From Pontibacter mangrovi (GTDB taxonomy: Bacteria > Bacteroidota > Bacteroidia > Cytophagales > Hymenobacteraceae): a stretch of 64,000 nt of DNA. Positions 44,165 through 52,717 of the stretch are shown here, one piece after another. The DNA lies in the NCBI RefSeq assembly GCF_006385705.1, contig NZ_VFRQ01000008.1, positions 124,001 to 188,000 of the forward strand, in the 5' to 3' direction. The notes beneath the pieces are model-generated. The model saw only the letters and a list, made by a program, of their open reading frames with translations, did no database searches and was not told the DNA's origin. Position 1 is the first letter of the stretch. The number at the start of each line of letters is the position of its first letter. The translations under genes and the position numbers were made by a program.

Positions 44165-45415
44165 ATGCAGCAAAACGCAAGTATAAAAGCCACTTCCCGC
44201 CGCCGCAGCCATACACTGCTGGTAAGCCGGAAGTGGCTTTTTGCTTTGGCGGCAACTGCACTGGTGGCACTGGCCATACTTAGCCTGATGCGTGTGCTGC
44301 ACTTTTCGCCCCACGCCGCCTCCCCAACTTTTAACGGCCCCCTCATCATCACCAAAGGCGGCACCTACAGCGGCAGCTGGGAATCGAGGGACTCGGAGGT
44401 GCCGGCTGTGGAGGTACGGACAAGCGAACCGGTGATCATTGAGGACTCAAAGATAAGAGGAGCCGGCTTCCTGATCCGCAGCCAGGGCTATGGTGCCGAC
44501 ATCACCGTGCGCAACACCACAGGGCATGGCCTCCCTCCTACGCCCTACAGCGATTACGCCAAGCCGCGCCGCTTTCTGGCTGTGGATGTTTTCAGGAATG
44601 TGGTGGTGGAGAACTGTTATCTGGAGAAAACAGCCGGTATTTACTTAGGAGTAGAATATACCGGCAATGGCAGCCCCGGTCAAAGTATAAAGATCCGCTA
44701 CAACAAGGTGCGCAACATTACCGGCGAAGTATACCAGGGGAAGGAACTGGTGCAGTTTGTACAGTTTAACTACCGTGGCGAGGTACCCCATGCCGAGATC
44801 GCCTGGAACGAGGTCATAAACGAGCCGGGAGCCTCTGCCGTGGAGGACAACATCAACATCTACAACTCCAGGGGCACAACTGATTCTCCCATCCGCATCC
44901 ACAACAACTATATTCAGGGGGCCTTCCCGAACCCGCTGCATCTCACCGAGTACTCCGGCGGCGGCATCCTCACCGACTCCCCCGGCACCGACTCGCTGGA
45001 AGCCACGGCTTATGTTAAAGTATACGAGAACCAACTGGTGGGCCTTGGCAACTACTGCCTGGGCATAGCGGGTGGCAACCACATCGAGATGCACCACAAC
45101 CAGGCTGTGGTGGCGGCACAGTTCCCTGATGGTGAGCCCTACCACTTCTGGACCAGCGGCATCTGGGCCAAGGACTACTATAAGACGGGCAACACCTTTA
45201 ACAACAGCATGCATCACAACACGCTGGCCGTGCTGGGCAGGAACCGAGACTGGCGCAACGAGATTTTCGACAGCACCTTTGCCGCGGCAGATGAGTTTGC
45301 CAATTCTATACTTCCGGATAGTATAACCAGACGCTTAGAAGATGCTGAATTTATACTTTGGCAAGAGAAACTACGCGATCAAAGAATAAATATAGGGCCT
45401 GTTTCTACTATATAA
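44165..45415 (+). CDS. Membrane-anchored right-handed beta-helix protein
   Basis: A 416-residue protein with a basic N-terminus and one membrane helix (about 24-44), followed by a beta-helix domain starting FNGPLIITKGGTYSGSWES. The domain is Asn-rich with repeated N-x-Y/V units (RNVVVENCYLE, IKIRYNKVRN, IRIHNNYIQG, VKVYENQLVG, IEMHHNQAVV), as in pectate-lyase-like and polysaccharide-processing folds. It is clearly homologous over its length to residues about 35-400 of the secreted protein at 46032. Position at the end of the glycosyltransferase run suggests it acts on the nascent or exported polysaccharide (lyase, hydrolase or epimerase). Catalytic residues were not identified. Confidence 0.85.
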   Translation: MQQNASIKATSRRRSHTLLVSRKWLFALAATALVALAILSLMRVLHFSPHAASPTFNGPLIITKGGTYSGSWESRDSEVPAVEVRTSEPVIIEDSKIRGAGFLIRSQGYGADITVRNTTGHGLPPTPYSDYAKPRRFLAVDVFRNVVVENCYLEKTAGIYLGVEYTGNGSPGQSIKIRYNKVRNITGEVYQGKELVQFVQFNYRGEVPHAEIAWNEVINEPGASAVEDNINIYNSRGTTDSPIRIHNNYIQGAFPNPLHLTEYSGGGILTDSPGTDSLEATAYVKVYENQLVGLGNYCLGIAGGNHIEMHHNQAVVAAQFPDGEPYHFWTSGIWAKDYYKTGNTFNNSMHHNTLAVLGRNRDWRNEIFDSTFAAADEFANSILPDSITRRLEDAEFILWQEKLRDQRINIGPVSTI

Positions 45416-46031
45416 CACAGGCTAATTCCCCAAACTGTGGAATTCTAACCTTCCTGTACGCTCCCCATTCTTACTTTTCACATCATCTCCTGCTCAAGTG
45501 TAGAATTATTCCACACTACAAAAATACAATCCCAAAAAGCCAAATTCATTAAATAATATAAATATCGTAAACATCTAATATTTATATTATCCTCAACAAA
45601 TACTATCCCCTATTCAACTTTAACAAAAACCATACTTTCAGTTACCACCTTCTTAGTAGCGGTTGCTAAACCATAAATTGTATAATATAAAAATAACAAG
45701 AAAGTTGCTAAAAGCGTAACCTTATCAAAAGCATCCATACGCTAATTTAAAGATGATTTTGCCTTACAAAACGGTGTAATAGCATTGTACTATTACCTTA
45801 TACATATAATTTTTTTCAGCTTTTTAGAGTAAATATTATGAATTGTAAAACATTCCTCTCTATATTTGCAGCAGTTCATAATTGAATTTTTAGCCACTTA
45901 AACACAAACAGGAGACGACTCCTAAAGACCGGAAAAATCTAATAAACAGCATAAAAGCCAAAGGATGCTGATAGATTTTTAAAGAGAACAAAACATTAAA
46001 AAATCAAATTTTCAACTTTTAGCCAAAGGAA
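45416..46031. promoter_or_regulatory. AT-rich regulatory gap and structured 5' leader
   Basis: The 616-bp gap has no supported gene. An inverted repeat GTAATAG/CTATTAC lies at 45776-45796. A -7 element TATATTTG lies at 45861-45868, which would give a leader of about 155 nt. The leader contains a small AGGAG/CTCCT hairpin (45910-45923) and a long stem-loop at 45933-45980. No AAGTATA heptamer occurs despite the high A/T content. Confidence 0.5.
45933..45980 (+). promoter_or_regulatory. Two-part stem-loop in the leader of the beta-helix/PA14 gene
   Basis: AAAAATCTA pairs with TAGATTTTT (9 bp) and, inside it, CAGCAT pairs with ATGCTG (6 bp). The 3' arm ends in a T5 tract 52 bp before the start codon, so it could act as an attenuator or a stability element. 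Confidence 0.5.
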
Positions 46032-48881
46032 ATGAACACAAAACCTTCTAACCTGAGCAAGATGGCAGGTAGAGCACTGGTAGCTCAACTGTTTGCCTTT
46101 ATTTTGTTCGTGCTTCTTCCTTCATTAGTACACGCACAAACTTACAGTGGTCCTCTAGTGATCACGAAAGGTGGAACTTACAGTGGCAACTGGGAGTCTA
46201 AAGACTCAGAAGTGGCCGCCGTGGAAATCCGGACAAGCGAGCCGGTAGTTATCGAAAACTCGAATATCAGAGGAGCCGGCTACTTAATTAAAAGCTGGGG
46301 GTATTCAGTTAACTTAACTGTTCGCCATACAAAAGGATATGGTTTGACTCAAACACCGTGGAAAGATTATAAAAAGCCGCGCCGCTTCATTACCGTAAAC
46401 AATTTTCAGAACCTGGTTGTGGAAAATTGCTATATGGAAAGCACTGCAGGCATATATGCCGGTACACGCTACGAAGGCGACAACTCTTCTGCAGAGGGTA
46501 TAAAAATCCGCTATAACGTAGCCAAAAATATAGATGGCCGCGTGTATGGTGGCGATAGGGAGCATTCTCAGTTTGTGCAGTTCAACTTTAAAGGAGCGAT
46601 CAAGCACGCTGAAGTTGCCTGGAACCAAGTTATGAACGAGGCTGATAAGTCATTGGTAGAAGACAACATTAACATCTACAACACACGCGGTGTTTCTGGT
46701 TCACCTATCCGTATCCACAACAACTATATTCAGGGAGCTTACCCAGCCCCTGCCAACGGAACTAAATACTCTGGTGGAGGTATCATCACTGACGGCGACG
46801 CCGACATCAATAACTGCCCAGCCTATATCGAGGCTTACGAAAACCAACTGGTTGGATTGGGCAATTACTCTATGGGTATTGCAGGAGGTAATAACATCCG
46901 CTACCACCATAACAGAGCGGTTAACGCTGCCACTTTTGACAACGGCACGAAGTACAGCATGTATACTTCAGGACTGTGGAGCAAGGACTACTACAACCAG
47001 AACACTACATTTGCAAATTCTGTGGATAACAACGTAGTAGGTATTGTAGCCTGGGGCTACAACAACAACCGTAACGATGTATCAGTAGCCGAAAACGCCG
47101 ACTTTACAAATAATACTTTCTTGCCAAACCCAATTAGCAAGCAGTCTGAGAAGGATGAGTATAGCATGTGGCAAAGCAAACTGAGCAAGAACGGCATTGT
47201 GTTAGGTCCGAACGGATCAGGCAGCGCTGCCCCTGCCAACCAGGCTCCTTCGGTAGCTATCACTTCCCCTTCTTCCAATGCAACTATAGCTTATGGTGCT
47301 ACTGTTGCTATCAATGCAAACGCTTCTGATGCTGATGGTTCTATCTCAAAGGTTGAGTTTTACCAAGGTACTGTAAAGCTAGGCGAAGACACCAATGCTC
47401 CTTACAGCTTCTCGTGGAATAACGTTGCCGCCGGAACTTACTCATTAACCGCCAAGGCGTATGACAATGTCGGCGCATCAAAGACTTCATCTGCTATAAG
47501 CATCAATATTGAAGCTCAAGTTCAGGCGGAAGAAGAGCCTGTTGCCTCTGCACCGAGCGAAAGCACTACATCGGGATCAACTACAGGCACAGGAAATATC
47601 ACACATGAATTTTGGGCCAATGTACATGGCTCAGGTGTAAGCGTAATTCCAGTGACAACAGCCCCAACAAGCACAGCTAAACTGACCCTGTTCGAGGCTC
47701 CTAGCGGTAAAGGCGATAACTTCGGTCAGCGTATCCGCGGCTACGTTACGGCTCCGGAGTCAGGACAGTACACCTTCTGGATCGCGGGAGATGACCAGGC
47801 TGAGCTTTACCTAAGCTCTTCTGAAGACCCTGCCGGCAAGAAGAAGATTGCCTATACTACAAGCTGGACAAGCGCACGTGAGTGGACAAAGCACCAGACA
47901 CAACAGTCTGCCAAAGTTACCCTGGAGGCCGGTAAGCGCTACTACATTGAAGCACTGAGCAAGCAGGAAGGCGGCGGAGACAACCTGGCCGTGGGATGGC
48001 AGCTACCTAACGGCGCCAAAGAACTACCGATAGCTGGTAATAGGCTGTCTGAAATTGGAAGCAAAGCCCCTGTAACAGAATACATTACAGTTGCTGCGAC
48101 AGGCAAAATTATACTGGAGAAGTGGAACAGTGTGCACGGTTCGGATGTGAGCGTGATCCCAGTAAAAGACACTCCAAGCAGCACAAAAGAGCTGACGCTT
48201 TTCGAAGCCCCTTCTAACACAGGCGACAACTACGGTCAGCGCATCCGAGGCTATGTTACGGCTCCAGAGTCAGGCCAGTACACCTTCTGGATCGCGGCAG
48301 ATGATAAAGCGGAGCTTTACCTGAGCTCATCTGAGGACCCTGCCGGCAAGAAAAAGATTGCCTATGCAAGCGACTGGACTAATTCTCGTGAATGGAACAA
48401 ACGCACTGGTCAGCAGTCTGCCAAGGTTACGCTGGAGGCCGGTAAGCGCTACTACATTGAGGCCCTTCACCTGGAAGGCGGCGGCGGAGACAACCTGGCC
48501 GTGGGATGGCAGCTGCCAAGCGGCGCTAAAGAACTGCCAATGGCTGGCAAGCACCTGTCTCCTTTCGGACAGTCAATCGAGAGTATTTCAGCCATGCAAG
48601 TTTCTGAAACCGCTGACTCTGATGCCTTCTTCAAAACTGCCACAGCTTACCCTAACCCGTTCCGTGACATGGTAACATTGGACCTAGGTGACAAGCAAGT
48701 TGAGCTAGCCGAGGTGGCAGTACTGGACCAGACGGGCCGCGTAGTGTACAAAGAAACCAAGCTGGACCTGGTGAACAATAAACTGTCGATGGACCTGAGT
48801 GACCTGAAGACTGGCTTGTATATCCTGAAGTACACGGACAAGGCAGGCAAGACCGACAGCATCAAAATCATGAAAGAGTAG
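46032..48881 (+). CDS. Secreted beta-helix / Ig / double PA14 protein with T9SS sorting domain
   Basis: A 949-residue exported protein. A signal peptide (about 1-36, ending VHAQ) precedes a beta-helix domain (about 37-395) homologous to the membrane-anchored protein encoded just upstream (shared landmarks GPLVITKGGTYSG, VEDNINIYN, IRIHNNYIQGA, YENQLVGLGNY). A Big/Ig-like domain (about 410-500) and two PA14 domains (about 525-680 and 690-845) with near-identical segments such as RIRGYVTAPESGQYTFWIA follow. A type A T9SS domain (YPNPFRDMVTLDL to IKIMKE) completes it. PA14 domains often bind glycans. The likely role is extracellular binding or processing of the cell's own exopolysaccharide. Confidence 0.88.
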   Translation: MNTKPSNLSKMAGRALVAQLFAFILFVLLPSLVHAQTYSGPLVITKGGTYSGNWESKDSEVAAVEIRTSEPVVIENSNIRGAGYLIKSWGYSVNLTVRHTKGYGLTQTPWKDYKKPRRFITVNNFQNLVVENCYMESTAGIYAGTRYEGDNSSAEGIKIRYNVAKNIDGRVYGGDREHSQFVQFNFKGAIKHAEVAWNQVMNEADKSLVEDNINIYNTRGVSGSPIRIHNNYIQGAYPAPANGTKYSGGGIITDGDADINNCPAYIEAYENQLVGLGNYSMGIAGGNNIRYHHNRAVNAATFDNGTKYSMYTSGLWSKDYYNQNTTFANSVDNNVVGIVAWGYNNNRNDVSVAENADFTNNTFLPNPISKQSEKDEYSMWQSKLSKNGIVLGPNGSGSAAPANQAPSVAITSPSSNATIAYGATVAINANASDADGSISKVEFYQGTVKLGEDTNAPYSFSWNNVAAGTYSLTAKAYDNVGASKTSSAISINIEAQVQAEEEPVASAPSESTTSGSTTGTGNITHEFWANVHGSGVSVIPVTTAPTSTAKLTLFEAPSGKGDNFGQRIRGYVTAPESGQYTFWIAGDDQAELYLSSSEDPAGKKKIAYTTSWTSAREWTKHQTQQSAKVTLEAGKRYYIEALSKQEGGGDNLAVGWQLPNGAKELPIAGNRLSEIGSKAPVTEYITVAATGKIILEKWNSVHGSDVSVIPVKDTPSSTKELTLFEAPSNTGDNYGQRIRGYVTAPESGQYTFWIAADDKAELYLSSSEDPAGKKKIAYASDWTNSREWNKRTGQQSAKVTLEAGKRYYIEALHLEGGGGDNLAVGWQLPSGAKELPMAGKHLSPFGQSIESISAMQVSETADSDAFFKTATAYPNPFRDMVTLDLGDKQVELAEVAVLDQTGRVVYKETKLDLVNNKLSMDLSDLKTGLYILKYTDKAGKTDSIKIMKE

Positions 48882-48892
48882 AAAGCATCACA

Positions 48893-48904
48893 ACTTTTAG
48901 CCAA
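48893..48904 (+). repeat. ACTTTTAGCC element after the beta-helix/PA14 gene
   Basis: ACTTTTAGCCAA repeats the start of the 14-mer found at 46015, so the gene lies between two direct copies. Confidence 0.5.
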
Positions 48905-48906
48905 TA

Positions 48907-48942
48907 AAGAAAAGGTCCTGCAAAATTGCAGGACCTTTTCTT
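48907..48942. terminator. Bidirectional terminator
   Basis: A perfect 17-bp inverted repeat (left arm AAGAAAAGGTCCTGCAA, AA loop, complementary right arm) with A and T tracts lies between two converging genes. Confidence 0.92.
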
Positions 48943-48959
48943 TTATATACTACCACACT

Positions 48960-51900
48960 TTATCGCGCTATCAGTACCTTTTGGCTCAGTTTTCTTTCCG
49001 GTGAGTAGAGCAAGAGGTTGTATAGGCCGGTTGCAAGCTGCTCGTTTGGCTCCAGACTCAGGTAGATTGTACCGTCAGGCTGGGCCGTAACCTTCTGTTG
49101 CAGCACGGTTCTGCCAGTGATGTCTACCAACGTAAGAGTTGTCTCCTCCACCGGCTCAAGTCCAACTACCACAATGTTTAGCTGGAGGCCAACGTTCGGG
49201 TTCGGGTAAACATCAAATTTGCCGGCAAAGGTCTGGTTATCGGTGATGCCTAGTGGCGCTTGGCCACAAAGTGTGCCGCTGCCTCCGTTATAGCTGTCTT
49301 TTACCTCATCGCTGCTGACTGCACGGCTATAGACCTTCACTTCATCCAGGGCGCCGGTATAATGGAAGCCTCCTGAGCGGTTTAGGTAACCAATGTTAAC
49401 AGCTGCCTCATCTGCAAAGTCATTGTCATAGTGCACTTGGGCCTCTTCAATCATCACACCGTCAACAAAGAGCCTGTTCATGTTCGTCTCGCTATCGCGC
49501 ACAGCCATGATATAGTGCCAATTGCCGTCGTTCAGCTCCGGGCCGGTGCCGCCAATCTCAACACCTGCGTGGGTGGCATCTTTTAAGGCAAACCTGGCAT
49601 GCCCTTCCGGGTTTACGCCAATCCACCAATGCACCCCTGAGTCTGTGGAAGTGGCATCGCGTCCGATCAGCACCATATTACCGCTAATGTCTGCATCTGT
49701 TTTCATCCAAAGGCCTATGCTGAAGCTGGCGTCTGAAGCCCAGTTGAAAGTGGACACATTCGCATAATCCATGCCTGTATCTGTTCCGTTGAACTGCTGC
49801 GCTCCTCCAAACAGCCCCTCCGCCAGTGTCTGCGGGCAGGTAGTGCACGCGGCCTTGGCAGAAGTAGCAATGTCCATAAATCCGCCGTCCTCCGGCTCAT
49901 CCATGTCGAAGTAGTGCGCCAGCCCTGGCAAGCAGTCTGACAGGTCTGCAGCAGGTCCGCTGCCTGTGCCGCCATCGCCTACCACGACCTTCACCGCCTC
50001 CGACTCCGCGCTATGTCCGTCTACGTCCGTAGCCTTGGCTTTGATGTTGTAGGTGCCTGCAGGTGCGTTTTCCCAAGTATAACTGAACGGGCTCTCCTCC
50101 ACGGTAGCGATCAGGCTGGAGCCGTTATAGTAATCCACCGATGCCCAGTTACGGGTTTCATCCGCGAAAGAGACAGTGAGTTCAATGGGCTCTCCCTCTT
50201 CAAAAGTAGCGTTGTTGGCTGGTGAGGCCACAGACACAGCCGCCACAATGCCATCGCTGCAGTCAGGATAAACATCCACGTAATCAGTGGCAGAAAGTCC
50301 TCCCGGGTCTGTTACGGTTAAGGTAAAGCGATAGAAATAGGTATCGCCGTCGCAACCCACCGCGGCAATGGTCGCCGATGCTTCATGGTCTGTAATAGCC
50401 GGCTCAGGGTGCGAGTGCGTGTTGTGGTGCAGTGCCACGACCCATTCATACGATAGGTTTTCGTCTGCATCTTCCTTGTCGGTCACTTCGGCTTTCAAGT
50501 TATAGGTGCTCTGCTGGTTCATCGGGTATTGCGCTCCTTCTTCGGGGCTTACAATGTTTACCACTGGCGGAGTGTTGTTCAGGTTGATCTCCAGCTTTGC
50601 CTTTGAGCTCAGCCCCTCAGGATCAGTTACGGTCAGCACCACCTCAAAGGTCTGCAGTCCTTCAGCGGTATACGTATGGCTAGGGTTAGCTTCAGTGGAC
50701 TTCTCAGAGCCATCGCCGAAATCCCAAGAGTAGGTAAGCTTGGCTTCTTCCGGATCGGTGGAGCCACTGCCCGTGAAGTTGACAATCAGCGGGCTAGTGC
50801 CATACTCTTTGTCAGCTTCAGCCACTGCCTTGGGCGGCATGTTACCCTCGTAGTAATTCACCTTCATGATCTGAGAGCCGTAGTTGATGTAATACAGCTC
50901 CCCGGTGGATGGATCCTGGGCAAAAGCCGTTACGGTGGCTCCCTCGTCTATAAAGTTTCGGATGGCAGTGGGTTTGTTGTTCTCATCGAACTCCAGTACT
51001 TTAATCCAGCCGGCGCCATAGTCACCAAAGAAGTATACATTTTGATATTCTGCCGGCAGGTTGCCTCCGGAGTACCAGATACCACCCGTAGAGGAGCTGC
51101 CGTAAAATGGCTCTCCCGTTACCGGTGAGCCTGGCTCTCCTACTTTTACAACGGCCGCCTCTTCACCGTTAAAGGTCCCGGTTCTGGTTAACGGCATTGG
51201 TGGCGTAGGGTCGGTTACGGCAGCATTGGCCCAATCAATGGCTGGCCTGGAGTGCACAAAAGTATGTACATCATCAGGTATAGGCACGTTCCAGTTGCAG
51301 AAATTACCAAAGTATGGCGCCTCAGTTGCTTTCGGCTGCTGTATCAGTTCGTTAAAGTAAAATGTCTTGCGGTCGCAGTTGCCTTCGCCGTAAAGCGGGT
51401 TCGGGATATCCGGAGTCGGTACGCTGGTGCCATCATAGTACCAGGACTGTTTCTCAAAACCTTCGTAAAGAGGCCAGCCAAAGTTCATACCTCCCTGGGT
51501 AGCCACGTTGATCTCCTCCCAGTCCTGCCAGCCTACATCACCAATATATAAATCACCGGGATGGTCGCCGCCACCCGTACCGGGACGAATTGTGAAGCGG
51601 AAAGGATTACGAAGACCCAATTCCCATACCCTGGACTCAGCGGCGCGTGGATCGGCGCTATTATAGAACGGGTTAGACGGTAGGCCATCTCCCGTATTCG
51701 GGTCGATGCGCAGGATCTTGCCGTTTAGCGAGTTGACCTGCTGTGCCCGGAAAGCGCCTACATTGTTCACCTCCGCCAGTATGCCATCCTGCAGGGCCTG
51801 CTCTACAAAGTTGTCTGTTTTTTGGTTGGGCACCCAGCCCGTGTCCTGCCCGTTGGCTGTCGCACCGTCGCCTATTGAAACCAGCAGCGACCCGTCTTCC

Positions 51901-52514
51901 CCGAACATCAGGGTACCGATGCCGTGCGACACGTAAAGAATGGGGATACCCGTCGACACAGATTCCCCGATCAGCACTTTGCGGCTCGACATATCGGTAC
52001 TCAACCCATCTTCACGCACTTTATAACGCGCTACACGGGCAATGGTGGCCTCGTTATACTCGTTTTTAGCAGCGCTGTAGCCTCCTTTGCCAAAGTTCAT
52101 CAGGTGGTGGCGGTCCACCACGTACAGAAGGTAGATGTACCGGTTGCTCTCGAAGTTCGGGTCCAGCGTGAAGCCCAGTAAGCCATGGTCGCCCCAGTTG
52201 CCTACTTCTTCGCTGATATCCAGAAGCGGTTCCGACAGCTTTTCGCCATCCTCCACAATCCATACTTTACCGCCTTTTTCCCAGACGTACATGCGGTCGC
52301 CGTCTTTAGAGAACGTAAGGCCAACGGCAGCGTCCCATTCACCGCCTACGGGCTCTTCCACAAAGCCATCTGGCTGCGCCTGCAACTGCTGCGGCAGCAT
52401 TAAAACCGCAGTCATCAGCAACAGCACGAGCATGCCGCGGCACGACCGGGTATGCTCACGCCAATACATCAAGAGTGAAGCGTTACTTCTCCACGCTTTG
52501 TAAAGTTCTTTCAT
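48960..52514 (-). CDS. Secreted sugar dehydrogenase-like / PKD / LamG protein with T9SS domain
   Basis: An 1184-residue exported protein. The signal peptide is long and ends near LQAQ (about 48). A glucose/sorbosone dehydrogenase-type propeller follows (about 50-560; LLGFTLDPNF, NSLNGKILRIDPNTGDG, WELGLRNPFRF, GWQDWEEINVATQGGMNFGWP, VYFFGDYGAGWIK). A PKD domain (YSWDFGDGS, about 585-660), Ig-like modules, a LamG/concanavalin-like domain (about 870-1090) and a type A T9SS domain end it. The ATG at 52514 is chosen because the signal peptide follows it; upstream codons read through the leader. It is probably a surface-displayed sugar- or polysaccharide-acting protein. Confidence 0.85.
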   Translation of the reverse strand: MKELYKAWRSNASLLMYWREHTRSCRGMLVLLLMTAVLMLPQQLQAQPDGFVEEPVGGEWDAAVGLTFSKDGDRMYVWEKGGKVWIVEDGEKLSEPLLDISEEVGNWGDHGLLGFTLDPNFESNRYIYLLYVVDRHHLMNFGKGGYSAAKNEYNEATIARVARYKVREDGLSTDMSSRKVLIGESVSTGIPILYVSHGIGTLMFGEDGSLLVSIGDGATANGQDTGWVPNQKTDNFVEQALQDGILAEVNNVGAFRAQQVNSLNGKILRIDPNTGDGLPSNPFYNSADPRAAESRVWELGLRNPFRFTIRPGTGGGDHPGDLYIGDVGWQDWEEINVATQGGMNFGWPLYEGFEKQSWYYDGTSVPTPDIPNPLYGEGNCDRKTFYFNELIQQPKATEAPYFGNFCNWNVPIPDDVHTFVHSRPAIDWANAAVTDPTPPMPLTRTGTFNGEEAAVVKVGEPGSPVTGEPFYGSSSTGGIWYSGGNLPAEYQNVYFFGDYGAGWIKVLEFDENNKPTAIRNFIDEGATVTAFAQDPSTGELYYINYGSQIMKVNYYEGNMPPKAVAEADKEYGTSPLIVNFTGSGSTDPEEAKLTYSWDFGDGSEKSTEANPSHTYTAEGLQTFEVVLTVTDPEGLSSKAKLEINLNNTPPVVNIVSPEEGAQYPMNQQSTYNLKAEVTDKEDADENLSYEWVVALHHNTHSHPEPAITDHEASATIAAVGCDGDTYFYRFTLTVTDPGGLSATDYVDVYPDCSDGIVAAVSVASPANNATFEEGEPIELTVSFADETRNWASVDYYNGSSLIATVEESPFSYTWENAPAGTYNIKAKATDVDGHSAESEAVKVVVGDGGTGSGPAADLSDCLPGLAHYFDMDEPEDGGFMDIATSAKAACTTCPQTLAEGLFGGAQQFNGTDTGMDYANVSTFNWASDASFSIGLWMKTDADISGNMVLIGRDATSTDSGVHWWIGVNPEGHARFALKDATHAGVEIGGTGPELNDGNWHYIMAVRDSETNMNRLFVDGVMIEEAQVHYDNDFADEAAVNIGYLNRSGGFHYTGALDEVKVYSRAVSSDEVKDSYNGGSGTLCGQAPLGITDNQTFAGKFDVYPNPNVGLQLNIVVVGLEPVEETTLTLVDITGRTVLQQKVTAQPDGTIYLSLEPNEQLATGLYNLLLYSPERKLSQKVLIAR

Positions 52515-52717
52515 AAGAAATAAAAGTTTTAAACATGGTTCGATAGATGGAGATACTCCCACAGGGAGCAATCCTACCATTCAGGAAAAGAAAAAATACG
52601 TGCAGCTGCCCCCTGCTTAGGGCTACTGCGGTGGTAGACCTAGATACGTGGTTATAGTGCTATAGTTCTATATTTTGCACTAAAAAATAAGCGAGGGCGT
52701 GAGCTCTCTCAGAAGAC

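Noticed and set aside
46032..48881. Possible frameshifted duplication at the two PA14 domains
   Set aside because: Both copies are in one open frame with different linkers, so this is an ordinary domain duplication.
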